From NCBI GenBank assembly GCA_958009055.1, contig OY253650.1, positions 248,001-312,000 on the forward strand: a stretch of DNA of 64,000 nucleotides, in the 5' to 3' direction. This DNA comes from Choricystis sp. odSpoLacu1 (Eukaryota > Chlorophyta > Trebouxiophyceae). Of this stretch, positions 9,221-19,387 are shown piece by piece; positions within the stretch are counted from its first letter, which is position 1; the number at the start of each line of letters is the position of its first letter. A program made the position numbers and the translations under genes. Below the pieces are notes generated by a model. It had not been told where the DNA came from. It worked only from the letters and a program-made list of their open reading frames with translations, and made no database searches.

Positions 9221-11371
9221 ATGCTCCGGCCACGCCCCGCCGTGGCGGCAGCCCGCCCCCGCGTCCGCGCACACCAATGCCGTCCCCGACGCGTGGCCTG
9301 CGCCGCGCCCGCACGCGCCTCGCTGGCGTCGCCTGCACACCAGGCGGCTAGTGTGTTGCCTGAACCACCATCCTCTGGCGCCCCGCCTCCTCACGACCCG
9401 CTGGGGCCACGGTTTTGGGCGGACCAAGCGCGCGCGCAGGTGCGCCCGCTCGCCGTGGCGGCCGGCTGCCTCGTGTTTTGCACAGGTGTGGGGTTTGTGT
9501 GTGCGGTTGGTGGAGGTGCAGGGACGGCTGGGCGACTGGGGGTGGGGGGCGAGCAATTGAAAACCGACCCCCCTCACCCCCCACCCCCCCCCCCACCAGC
9601 CTGTAATCTGGCCTCCCCCCTGATCGCGGGCGCCGTCTTCGACTCCGTCATCACGGGCGCGACAGCCACGGCAGCCGGTGGCGCCCCGCCCCACACCTCT
9701 GGCGCGCTCGCATCAACTCTTTTAACCTCGCGCCCTCGCGCAACCCTCCTCGCCGCCCTCGCCGCCGTCTACGCCGCCGAACCCTTGGCCACCCGCCTGT
9801 ACGTGTCCTCCCTGGCCACCGCGGTCGAGGGAGGGCTGCGCAACGCGCGGGTGGCGCTGTTCCGCACCCTGCTGGCCGCGCGCGTCCCGTTTCACGACTC
9901 CACCTCCCCCACGTCTCTCGCCACCCTCCTCTCCTCCGACCTGGGCACCCTGCGCTCCGTCGCCCTGGCCGCCACGTCGAGGGATCGCGGCCCCCGTGCC
10001 CTGGCGGAGGCAGCGGGCTCGGTCGCCGTCCTGTGCGCCCTGTCGCTGCGCCTCGGCCCTGTGCTTGCTGTCGTGATTGTCTCCGCCGCCGCCTCCGCCG
10101 CCCTCTACCGCGCCCGCGCCCGCCCCGTGGAGGCTGCGGCTGCTGCCGCCGCGGCCGACCTGGCGGACAGGGCGGCGGACGCGCTGGCGTCCATTCGCAC
10201 TGTGCGCACGTTTCGCGGCGAGCAGCGCGAACTGGCGTCCTTCTCGGCCGCCGCCGACGCGTCCGCGTCCGCGGGCGTCGGCTTTGGTGCCGCCAAGGCC
10301 GCCCTGGAAGCGTTGTCCCGGGCAGCTGTGCACGCGAGCCTGCTGTCGCTGTACGCGCTGGGTGGGGCTCTGGTGGCGACGGGGGCGCTGCCCCCGGGAG
10401 GGCTGCTGGCCGCCATCGGCGCCACGTACGCATTAGTTTACGCGACCCAGGGCGCGGTCGCCACCGCCGCCGACGCTCGGCGCGCGGTGGCCGCGTTGGC
10501 GAGGGTGCGGGAGGCGGCGGCGGGGGCGCCACTGGACGCGGCTGTTGCCAAAGAGCTTGGCGTGACGAGTGGGGGTGGCAGCAACGTGGCCACCACGCAC
10601 GCCGCCCACCCGCCCACCACCGCCGTCCAGGCCGCCCGCGCCGGCGCCCCCCTGGCCCTCGCCGACGTGTCCTACACCCACCCGGGGGCGGCGGCCCCCT
10701 CGTTGAGCCACGTGTCGCTGACGCTGGATGGCGGCAAGGTCACTGCTGTTGTTGGTGCATCCGGCGCGGGCAAGTCCACCCTGGCCTCCCTGCTGGCCCG
10801 GTGGGTGGATCCCTCGACGGGGGCCGTCACGCTGGGGGGGGTGCCTGCGTCGGGCTTTGCTGCGGCTGACTGGGCGGCTGCTGTGACACTAATCGGCGCC
10901 GACTCTGCCGTCTTTGCCGCCACCGCCGCCGACAACATCGCGTACGGCGCTCCAGAGTCCTCCAGCGCCTCCATCGTGGCTGCCGCCCGTGCCGCCCGGG
11001 CCCACGACTTCATTGCCGCGCTACCGGACGGCTATGACACGCTTCTCGGCCGTGGCGGGCGCGGCCTCTCGCGCGGCGAGGCGCAACGCCTCGCCATTGC
11101 GCGCGCTTTCCTGAAGGACGCCCCGATTCTTGTGCTGGATGAAGCGTTGTCTGCGCTGGACCCGGTGTCCGAGGCTGATGTGGGGGCCGCCCTGGCTGCC
11201 TTGGCCACTGGACGCACCGTCGTCACCATCGCGCACGCGCCCTCCGCCGCCGCCCGCGCCGACCGCGTCGTCGTCATGGATGGCGGCGCCGTGGTGGAGG
11301 ATGGGAGGCACGCCGACCTGGTGGCGGCGGGAGGGGCGTACGCGAGGTTGGTGGGGGTGGGGGAGGCGTGA
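9221..11371 (+). CDS. ABCB-type half ABC transporter, probably plastid
   Basis: Exons 9221-9485 and 9600-11371 give 678 aa with one membrane domain and one nucleotide-binding domain, the TAP/B-type half-transporter plan. The Arg/Ala-rich start (MLRPRPAVAAARPRVRAHQ) suggests plastid import. Membrane segments fill about residues 80-380. The ATPase has Walker A VVGASGAGKSTLA, signature LSRGEAQRLAIARAF (SR-GE rather than SGGQ), Walker B ILVLDEALSALD and the switch His in VVTIAHA. Substrate unknown. The 114-nt intron is a multiple of three with no stop, so retention would add 38 residues; the C-rich acceptor CCCCCCACCAG favours splicing. Confidence 0.88.
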   Translation: MLRPRPAVAAARPRVRAHQCRPRRVACAAPARASLASPAHQAASVLPEPPSSGAPPPHDPLGPRFWADQARAQVRPLAVAAGCLVFCTGVGFVCAVGGGAGTAGRLGVGGEQLKTDPPHPPPPPPPACNLASPLIAGAVFDSVITGATATAAGGAPPHTSGALASTLLTSRPRATLLAALAAVYAAEPLATRLYVSSLATAVEGGLRNARVALFRTLLAARVPFHDSTSPTSLATLLSSDLGTLRSVALAATSRDRGPRALAEAAGSVAVLCALSLRLGPVLAVVIVSAAASAALYRARARPVEAAAAAAAADLADRAADALASIRTVRTFRGEQRELASFSAAADASASAGVGFGAAKAALEALSRAAVHASLLSLYALGGALVATGALPPGGLLAAIGATYALVYATQGAVATAADARRAVAALARVREAAAGAPLDAAVAKELGVTSGGGSNVATTHAAHPPTTAVQAARAGAPLALADVSYTHPGAAAPSLSHVSLTLDGGKVTAVVGASGAGKSTLASLLARWVDPSTGAVTLGGVPASGFAAADWAAAVTLIGADSAVFAATAADNIAYGAPESSSASIVAAARAARAHDFIAALPDGYDTLLGRGGRGLSRGEAQRLAIARAFLKDAPILVLDEALSALDPVSEADVGAALAALATGRTVVTIAHAPSAAARADRVVVMDGGAVVEDGRHADLVAAGGAYARLVGVGEA

Positions 11372-12062
11372 GAGAGAGTGTGACAGAGAGTGTGAGAGTG
11401 TGAGAGATGATTTGTTTTTTTTCTCTTCTCTCTTCGTTGTTTTCTAGTCCTGTTGCCACAACACACACACCAACACAGTCCTAGCAACACACAAATAACA
11501 CAGAGCGGCTGGCAGAGTGAGACCGAAAACAGAACGAAAGGCGGGATGCAATCCAATCAAAACAGAATCGCGGCAGGAGAGAGACGGGGCGTGGGAGAGA
11601 GAGCAGACACAGAACGAGCAGACAGGGGCGACGGTTTTGTCGTTTTGAAGGTCGGAACGCGTGGCGTTGTGTTGGGAAGGGAGACGGCGATGGTGTGGGT
11701 GGTGGGTTGCAATTATGTTGAAAGGGAATCAGGGGCAAATCGTTGTGTTGTGGGCGACTCTCCATGCGTCGACAGGGTGCCTCCGGGTCGAGTTGATAGG
11801 CGTGTGAGGCGTCGGTTGGTCGGTCCGGGCGGTGGTGTCGACCCCTGTATTATTTTCGAAAAAAACGATTTTAACCCAAAGCAAACCCCACCAATAAAAA
11901 CACGCGAGCGTGCGTGCACTCCCCACCTCCTTCACCCCACCGCCTCTGTAACTCCTTCCACGCACCTGGGAGCGGACGACGTGTGTCGGGTCGGCGGGTG
12001 GTCGTCCTCCTCTCAACCAGCTGCCGTCCTCGAAAAACACTCTCTCACTCCATCCATCCTCC
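11372..12062. other. Convergent intergenic region
   Basis: This stretch of 691 bp separates the stops of the ABC transporter and the SR protein. It starts with GAGAGAGTGTGA-type purine tracts after the ABC stop, then T-rich and CA-rich stretches typical of 3' UTRs. No gene, RNA or repeat array is recognised. Confidence 0.4.
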
Positions 12063-12941
12063 TCAGCTGCGCGACCGGCGGGGAGACCCACCCGACCGTG
12101 ACCGGCTGCGGCGAGGGGACACGGGGTCGGCGCGGCGCGGGGAGCGCGAGTCGCGCGAGCGGCGCGGAGGCGAGTCGGCGCGGCGCGGCGAGCGCGAGTA
12201 GGACGGCGACCGCCGCGGCGAGCGCGACGCCGACCAGCCGCCCCGGCCACGCGAGCGGGACCGGGAGCGGGAGTAGGACCGGCCGCGACGGGGGGGGGAG
12301 CGCCCGCGGCGGTCGTCGTAGCGGTCGCCGCCGCCGCCGCCGCCGCGGCGCGCGCGGCACTCGCGCGCCAGGTGACCAGGTTCTCCACACTCGTAGCACC
12401 GGCGGTCGCCGCCGCCGCCGCCCGGGGGGCCGCCGCCGAAGCGGTCGCGGTCGCCACCCGGGCCGCCGGGGGGCGCGCGGCGGCCGAGCGTGCGAGACAC
12501 CTCCACGCGCCACCCGTGCGCGCCGTCCAGGCGGCGGACGGCGTCCTCCGCGTCGCGGGGGTCGTCAAACTCGATGAAGGCGAAGCCGGGGGGCTTGCGG
12601 GCGACCCACACGTTGCGCAGGCGGCCGTGGCGGCCAAACTGTGTGGGGGAAAGGGTTGGGTGGGTGGTCAGTCAACGACTGCCCGTGGAAACGGTTCCAC
12701 GCCCACCCGGCCACCCATTGGACACTGGGTGGTAGGTTAGGTCTGTGTGGCGGGCGGGGCAGGCCCAGATCGCGGCGGGCAGGGCTGGCATCCGGCCACC
12801 CGCCACGAGCGGCGGCATTGCTGGCGTTTTTTTTGCCGGCGGGACCCTCTCTCCCTCCTCTCTCACCTCGTCCTCCAGGTCGCGCTCGGTGACGCGGTTG
12901 TCCAGACCACCCACGTAGACGCGGGTGCCGGGCGTGGCCAT
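12063..12941 (-). CDS. RSZ22-type SR splicing factor (RRM + zinc knuckle)
   Basis: Exons 12941-12867 and 12638-12063 encode 216 aa. The RRM (residues 6-75) has [20 protein letters not shown] (RNP2) and [18 protein letters not shown] (RNP1), followed by GWRVEVSR. A Gly/Pro hinge leads to one CCHC knuckle, [14 protein letters not shown], and a long RS tail ([17 protein letters not shown] and many RS/SP dipeptides). This is the layout of plant RSZ21/22 and animal SRSF7. It binds exonic RNA and promotes U1 recruitment in the nucleus, controlled by SR-kinase phosphorylation of the tail. The single intron interrupts the RRM just after the conserved LEDE. It is head-to-head with TAF11, 107 bp apart. 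Confidence 0.95.
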
Positions 12942-13048
12942 GGTTTGTGTGGGTGTGCGGCGGGGAGGAGGCGAATTGAGAGAGCCGTCGGCGAGGGGGA
13001 GTGAAGTTTTTTTCTTCACAAATCGACCCAACAAACCCGGCGCCCGCC

Positions 13049-13766
13049 ATGCCCAAACGCCCCCGCCCCGACGACGCCGCCGCCACCGCGCAGCCCTCCC
13101 CGAGCTGCGGCGGCGACGCGCCCGCCGCGTCGCCCCCTGCTGCTGACGTGGCGGACGACGGTGACGACATTGACGCCGAACTCGAGGCTGAACTCGAACG
13201 CGAGCTCGCCGCCGCGGAGGAGGAGGCGGTGGCCGCGCCCGACGCGCCACCGTCGCCGCCACCGCAGGAGGGAGGGGGAGGAGGAGGGGGAGGGGACGCT
13301 GCGGCGCCGACCGGCGCGCGCGCTGCGGTCGGCGCGCGCAACCGCGCCGTCGTGCGCCTCCTCACAGACGACCAGCTGGACCGGTATGAAGCGTACCGAC
13401 GGTCGTCCATCGCGCGGCCGGCTGTGAGGAGGGTGAGTGTGATGGGGAGGCGGTGGGTGGGAAATCAAGTCGCTAGGTGAAAGCAAAGAAAAACACACAC
13501 TCACCCACCCTCCCTCCCCTCCCCTCCACCAGATCCTCATGTCCGCCACCGGGGGCAACCCCTCCCCCCACGCCGTCCTGCTGGTGGCCGGCATCGCCAA
13601 GCTGTTTGTGGCTGAACTTGTGGAAGCAGCGACCGCGCGCGCGGCTGCCGCCGGCGCGACCGGCCCCCTCACCCCGTCCCACCTGCGGGCCGCGTACGCC
13701 GACCTGAGGGCGGCGGGGCGGGTGCCCGACGTGCGGCCGCCGCGGCGGGCGCGGGTGCGGTTGTGA
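13049..13766 (+). CDS. TAF11: TFIID subunit TAF11
   Basis: Exons 13049-13432 and 13533-13766 encode 205 aa. TAF11 pairs with TAF13 through a histone fold in TFIID. The N-terminal half is acidic and low complexity (DDGDDIDAELEAELERELAA, Gly run). The histone fold starts at RLLTDDQLDRYEAYRRSSI, continues after the intron with VLLVAGIAKLFVAELVEAA, and ends PLTPSHLRAAYADLRAAGRVP, matching the conserved SGIAKxFVGE and HIREAYRRL of the family. The donor is GTGAGT after codon 128. The stop TGA runs into GAGGGAGAGAG. Confidence 0.95.
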
Positions 13767-13910
13767 GAGGGAGAGAGTGTGTGTGTTTTGAGTAGATGTT
13801 TTTTTTCTTTTCTTTTTTTTCTTTCTGTTGATTTGATTTGCACAGGTGCTTTTTTTTCGTGGGCACAAGTAAAAAAAAAGCCGACTGGCTGGAGGGGGAC
13901 TGTGCAGAGA

Positions 13911-13954
13911 GTGCAGGACATGCACACACACAGTGCAGGACATGCACACACACG
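13911..13954. repeat. Two tandem copies of a 22-bp unit
   Basis: The unit GTGCAGGACATGCACACACA plus CA occurs at 13911-13932 and again at 13933-13954 with one mismatch at the end. It lies between the convergent TAF11 and ERK7 genes, probably in a 3' UTR. It contains an internal GTGCA...TGCAC inverted repeat. Confidence 0.8.
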
Positions 13955-13996
13955 CAGAGGAGGAAGGCTGAGAAAAAAATCACGAGAGAAATCAAG

Positions 13997-15627
13997 TCAC
14001 TTGCTGGGCGACACGCCGCCGCCACTGGACCACCGCGCCACCATATCACGTGCCCGGTCTCGCAGAGCTTTGCGCCTCTTGACGACCTCCGCATACAATC
14101 TGTCTCGATATTCAGCGACAGAGAGTTTGGTGTTGTCGTCGAGAGGAACAGTGACCGGCCCCCGCGCGACCGGCTCGTCGGCAGCACAGTGGAACTGGGC
14201 CACATAGGGGTGGGCCAGGGCGGCGGCGGCAGACAGGCGGGCCTGGGGGTCGAAGCGCAGCAGCTTGCGCAGCAGGTCGAGACCGTCGGGGGGGGCGCCC
14301 GGGAGCAGGGACTCGAGGGGGCGGGACGACGCGCCCCTCGGCAGGCCTTCGACCATGGCAGCCGCGAACGGGGACGCCAACGACTCCACCTCGGACGCTG
14401 AAGGCCGCCCCGTGACGGCCACGATGCGGGCGAGTTGGTCCATGGTGGACGCGCCCGGGAAGAGGGGCCTCCCCCCCGTCAACACCTCCCCCAGGATGCA
14501 CCCCGCCGACCACAGGTCCACGCCCGTCGTGTAGCGGGGGGCTCCCAGCAGGACTTCGGGGGCGCGGTACCAGCGGGTGGCGACGTAGTCGGTCAGAATG
14601 GGGCCGGCCAGGGCGGGGGGGGAGGGGGAGGAGGAGGAGGGGGCGACCGCGGAGGGGGGGAGGGAGCGGGCCAGGCCAAAGTCGGCCAGCTTGACGTGGC
14701 ACTCTGCGTTCAGGAGCAGGTTGGAGGGCTGGAGGGTGGGTTTGGGGGTGGGTGTGAGGAGTGGGGTTTTGGAAAAACAAAACAAAAACCCTCTCCTCTC
14801 TCCCAACTCACCTTGATGTCGCGGTGCAGCACGGACGCCGAGTGCATGTACTTCAGTGCCCTCAGCAGCTGGTACATGACGTAGCGCCGGTGCACGTCTG
14901 CCAGGACGCCGCCGCGCAGGGCGGCCGCCAGGTCGGTCGCCATGTGGTCAAACACGAGGTAAACATCTCTGTCGTTCGCGGCCCGCACCACGTTGCGCAG
15001 GCGGATGATGTTGTCGTGGTTGGACAGCTCCTGCAGGAACATGATCTCGCGAAAGGTGCGCTGTGGTGTGGAGAGGGTGTGGGTGTGGGGTGAGTCGCGT
15101 GGTGCGGCGACGACGCACGTTCGTTTTCCCTCTTCAACCATCCCTCCTCTCAACTCACCTGGGCGTCGGTCGCATTCTGAAACGCGTCGAACACTTTCTT
15201 GATGGCCACCGTGCCCCCGGTGCGCCTGTCCACGGCGCGCCACACGATGCCGTAGGCCTGAAGGGGAGGAGAGGGAAGGTGAAAAAAGGTCGTTGAGTTT
15301 TTGTTTCGTCCTGGAAGGCCAATCGAGACGAACCGCCTCCCTCACGCGCGCTCAACGAGGCCGCCCTCGCGTAACTCCCCCCGCGTGCCCCTCCGTCTGG
15401 CCGCGCCAGGCGCTGGGCGTGACCCACGGCTTGACGATGACGGCGTCGTTTGAGTGGGCGTGGGGGTGGGGAGGGGCGGGGCGCGACCCAAACGAGTGCC
15501 ATTTCGCGCGCTCCCTCGCGCTGTGTCCACCCCCCAAAACAAAACGCACCCCCTTGCCCAGCTTGGCCTGCACATCGTATTTGCGCCACACGTTTTTGTC
15601 AATCTCTTCCGACGCTTCAGGCGGCAT
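13997..15627 (-). CDS. ERK7/MAPK15-type MAP kinase
   Basis: Four exons (15627-15550, 15257-15159, 15060-14812, 14728-13997) encode 385 aa. All kinase motifs are present: GKGAYGIVW, VAIKK (Lys46), HRDIKPSN (about 137-144), DFGLARS (158-160) and [14 protein letters not shown]. The family-specific stretches [20 protein letters not shown] and MFLQELSNH mark it as ERK7/MAPK15. The activation loop carries Thr188-Asp-Tyr190 (TDY) where animal ERK7 has TEY; TDY is common in plant and algal MAPKs. Animal ERK7 autophosphorylates and is tied to cilia and autophagy; a ciliary role here is only an inference. The protein is short, ending soon after the kinase domain, without the long tail of animal MAPK15. 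Confidence 0.92.
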
Positions 15628-15912
15628 GGCGTGGGGAAGAGAGAGAGGCGGGAGGCGCGGGAGGGGAGGCGCGCGCACGGCGAGGCGAGAGGGCGCTTCG
15701 CGGTGCGTGGGCGGGGCGGGAGGGCGCCCGGCACGCGCGGGGTGCGGAACACGTAGGACCCGACACGCGTGTGTGGACCCGGGTGAGCGGAGATGCTGCA
15801 CTCAGAGCGCGCGGGGGAGGAGTAGAGTGCAATTCCGCGATTGGTTGTGTTTTTGTCTTTGTTTTCACACCTCCTTACACACAACAAAAAAAGCACGCCA
15901 CCACACCCATCA

Positions 15913-17404
15913 TCACTCCTTCCCTGCCGTGAACATGCCCGCCGCAGGCAGCGCCTGCGCCAGCAGCGCGTCCACAAACTGGGCGCGCGACAGCACGCGC
16001 GCCCCGGGCGGCAGCGCGCGCGCCGCCCACGCGCGCTCCGCGGGGGACGCGTTGGCCGCGATGCCCAGCCACGACACCGGGCGCGCCGCGTTGGCGCCGC
16101 GGGAGGGAGGGGGGCCGGCGGCCAGGGTGCCGCCTGCAGCTGCCACGAGAGCGACCAACCCTTCGCCTCCGTCCGCCTCCGCCGCCAGCAGCAGGGGAGA
16201 CGCGGCCACGATGCGCACCAGCAGCATGGGGGCTCGCGCGGAGGTGGCGAGGGCGGCGGCGAGGTTGAACGAGTTGGCGGCTTCGGCGGCTGGGTCGGAA
16301 GAAACAGAGTGTTGCCGCGACACAGGGACCGCGCGCCCCGCGGCCGCACACGCGGCCAGCCAGGCGGGGGACGCGACGGGGCGCCCCCCCGCGATGGCCA
16401 GCAACCAGTTGAGGGAGCGGGTGAAGCCGCCCCCCCGGGCGTCCGGGGGGGCGGCGACGAGCACGCCCCACGCGTGTCGCGAGGGGCCAGAGGAAGGGGC
16501 GACCGTCAAGCCCGCCGCAGCACACGCCGCCCGGGCCGCCGGGTCGGCCGCCACCGCGGACGACAGGCGCACGATGTGGAGGGGGGGGGGGTCGCCGGGC
16601 GCGCGGGGCGGCAGGGGGGCCAGCGCCGACGCTTGCTGTGCGCCCGTCGCGCCGCCGCCGCCGCGCGGCGCGGGGCCCGCGCCGCGCGGCGCGGGGGGCA
16701 CCGCGGCCGGCGCCACCCGCACTCCACCACTCACCTCCAGCCGGGCGCGCACGCCGCCCACCATGACTTCGTCGCCGTGGCCGATCCTGGCGCGCCCGCC
16801 GCGCGGCAGCCTGCGCGCCACCCCGCGCAGCGCGCCCGACCGCCGCACAATCCAGGTGCCGTTGCGGCCGCCGGCGTCCGTGATGGTGGCGCCGCCACCC
16901 GCGGGGGCGACATGGAGGGTGGCGTGGGAGGCGGAGACGGTGGCGTTGTCAAGGGCGAGGGCGGGGCGGGCGGCCGCGCCGCGTTTCAGTCTCGCGGTGG
17001 ACCGCGGCGCCCGCCCCACCAAAGCCGGGGCGCCGACGGCGAAGGCCAGGCGGACGCCGGTGGAGGCGCCCGCCTTGGTGAGGACGACGAGTTCGGCCTG
17101 TGGTGGTGTGGTGGTGGGTGGGAGGGGGAGCTGTCGTTTGGTTTTCGAGCGGGGGCGCGCGCGCGGGGGGGCGGGGCTGTCGCCGCCGCTCCACACGCGC
17201 GCGTGGCCGCTTTCCCACACACACACTGTTGACCAAGTTCCATCGCCACGCGCGCCGCGGCGGACAGTGGGGCCCAGGCAGCGCGCCCACCACACATTGC
17301 TCCGATGCGCGGCCCAATTCCATCTTTCTCACCTTGCACCCGTCCGGCGCCGGGCCGCGCGGGCCGGCGGTGCCGCCGCGCGGGGCTTGGCCAGAGGCCG
17401 ACAT
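15913..17404 (-). CDS. FHA + tandem BRCT protein, MDC1-like
   Basis: Exons 17404-17333 and 17097-15913 encode 418 aa. An FHA domain (about residues 40-110) shows the phosphothreonine-binding set: LVGRAPRSTARL, SASHATLHV and GGRNGTWIV. After a low-complexity linker come two BRCT repeats: HIVRLSSAVA...FTRSLNWLLAIAGGRPVASPAWLAAC, then DPAAEAANSFNLAAALATS, LVRIVAASPLLL and GLVALVAAAGGTLA. The order FHA-BRCT-BRCT and the segment between repeats recall animal MDC1, a chromatin adaptor for DNA damage signalling; NBS1 is the alternative. The role in DNA repair is inferred from domains. It is much shorter than MDC1, with no SDT or PST repeats. It is head-to-head with the ORP gene, 171 bp apart. Confidence 0.75.
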
Positions 17405-17575
17405 GTCGGCGGGAGGGGAGGGGGAGGGGAAAGGGAGGCGCGCGCACGTGTGAAGCGAGAGAGGTCGACGAAAACAAAAAGCCGGCGAGAGTTTACCACG
17501 AAAACACGCGACAGTGGCTCGCAAGTCGAGAAAACACAAGAGCGGGGGGCTCCGCGCGCACAGCCCAGCGTCACG

Positions 17576-19179
17576 ATGAGCGTCGCCACCACGCTAGCGC
17601 CCCACGTTGTGCTCCCATTCGGCCAGGAACCAGCGGACGAGGTCGGCGGGGCGGCGGTCGACGAGAGGTGCGTTTTTTTTTGGGAGGCGTGTGCATTTAG
17701 TTTGGGACGCCTGCGCCCTCCTCTCCAGGCGCTGACCGCGCGCATGCGGTTGTTGGCGAGTGTGAGGGTTCGACTCCAATGCCTGTGGGGGCGGAGGAGG
17801 GAGCGGCGGGCGCGTGAGTGAACGCGGGGGCGCCACGTTCGGCCGACTTCTCGCCAGCAACGTCGGGGCCGTCCCGCGTCCTCCCCAACCTTTCCGCCCC
17901 TCTGTGCGACCCCGCGCACCAAGCCACTCCCTTCCACACACCAAACACCACTCACACAATCCATCCCACCCCACAGCCTCCTCTTCGACCCCCCTCCTCT
18001 GAACCTGGCCCCCCCCACCCGCACCGTGTGGCCGCCCCCGCCCACCCACCCCCCCCGCGGCGGCCTCGCCTCCGCCATCGGCTCCCTCCTCTCGTCAGGC
18101 GGCGACCTTGTGGCCGCCCCCCTGCCCGCCCACCTGACGGAGGCGTCGACTCACCTGGCCAAGCAGGCGGAGGAGATCGAACATGCGGGGTTGCTGACCG
18201 CCGCGGCTGCCGCCCCGCGCGGCTCCGTGCACCGGGGCGCCCTCCTCGCCGCCTGGTGCCTGGCCTGGCACGGCAACGGGGGGCGGAGGACGGCGAAACC
18301 TGCCAACCCGGGGCCGGGGGAGACGCTGGAGGTGGTGGCGGATGGAGGGAGGGTGAAAGGTTTATACGAGGCCGTCTTCCTGTCCCTCTCCGCCCGCCGC
18401 TACGAGGCTGCGTGGCACGTGACCGGCCCCGGGTGGACTGTGGACGGCCAAGACAGCCCGGTGGCGAGGGTGGCGGGCGCGGCGCTGGAGATTGCGGCGC
18501 GCGTGCGCGAGCGCGTCACGTTTGACGACGGCGAAACCTTCACCATCACCCGCCCCGAGGCGCGCCTGCTCGTGGCCTCTCGGGCCCCCTACTTCACGCT
18601 GACGGGGGTGGGGAGCGCGGTGAGCGAGGAGCTGGCGTTCCGGGTTGACACGTATGCACAACCCTCCCTCCTCGCGCCCTCCGTCTCCCCCTCCGACCGC
18701 AACCGCGTCGACGCCCCCATCACGGCGCTCGATGGCAGCATTCTCCCTGGCGCCCCCCGCATCGTGGGGTCGCCCCTGGGCGGCCTGGACCTGGTGTGGG
18801 GGGATGGGAGTGGGCGCGCACCCACGCGCGTGTGGACGCCGTCCCCCCTCCCCAAGGGCGCGCGCGGCGGGGCCACCGCCTTTGTGGCGGGGCTGTGCGA
18901 GTACGTGCCGGCCCTGCACGCCAGCCTGCCCCCCACCGACAGCCGGTGGCGGCCCGACATCGCGGCGCTGGCGGACGGGAGGTGGAGCGACGCGGCCACG
19001 CTGCGCGCGCGCGCGCGGTCGCCGCCGCTAACGACGCGGTGCGCGGCTTCGATGCGGGGACCACGCCCCGCCCGCCGCCCGCCTGGTTTGTGCGGGGCGG
19101 CGACGGTGGGTGGTTGGCGTGGGAGTGGGCGGGGCGCGACTATTGGGGGGCGCGCGGTGAGGGCGAGCGGGAAGAGTGA
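17576..19179 (+). CDS. Oxysterol-binding-related protein, divergent, with one frame break
   Basis: Two exons (17576-17667 and 17977-19179) would encode about 431 aa. The lipid-transfer domain shows TAKPANPGPGETLEV (family KPxNPxLGE), GWTVDGQ, VRERVTFDDGE and the strong C-terminal block LPPTDSRWRPDIAALADGRW. The diagnostic EQVSHHPP signature is absent: its place reads LYEAVFLSLSARRYEAAWHV. The reading frame breaks inside a CG run at 19004-19018; before it the frame runs DAATLRARAR, after it the next frame continues AVAANDAVRGF and PAWFVRGG...WEWAGRDYW, matching the family end. Without correction translation would run to 19267. Exon 1 is inferred from its GTGCGT donor and phase and is less sure. 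The family moves sterols or phosphoinositides between membranes. Confidence 0.75.
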
Positions 19180-19387
19180 CAACACAAAAGAAAAAATGTT
19201 TCGGTTTTTTTGCGTGCGTTTCCTTCTTCTTCTTCTGTGTGTGTACGTTACATCGTCGCGAGAATGATCCACAGGGCGCGCGCGGCTCGGTGTGGGCGGG
19301 TGAATATGTAAGAACGAAAAAAAGTCATTGTTTTTCAGTTCTCTGTGTTTCGTTGGTTTTCCCCACCCACCCTCTCCCCAACGCGAC

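Noticed and set aside
17597..17670. Minus-strand ORF ending ADLVRWFLAEWEHNVGR
   Set aside because: It overlaps ORP exon 1 on the other strand; the donor and phase favour the plus-strand exon, but expression data would be needed to be certain.
17729..17816. Possible extra exon or tRNA in the ORP intron (B-box-like GGTTCGACTCC at 17767-17777)
   Set aside because: The T-arm stem pairs poorly, no acceptor stem is visible and there is no A-box, so it is not a tRNA. As an exon it has good splice signals, but it joins out of frame with exon 1 (a stop follows at once).
15293..17821. Very long plus-strand ORF opposite MAPK and FHA-BRCT genes
   Set aside because: It is a GC-driven shadow of exons on the other strand; the minus-strand frames carry all recognisable motifs.
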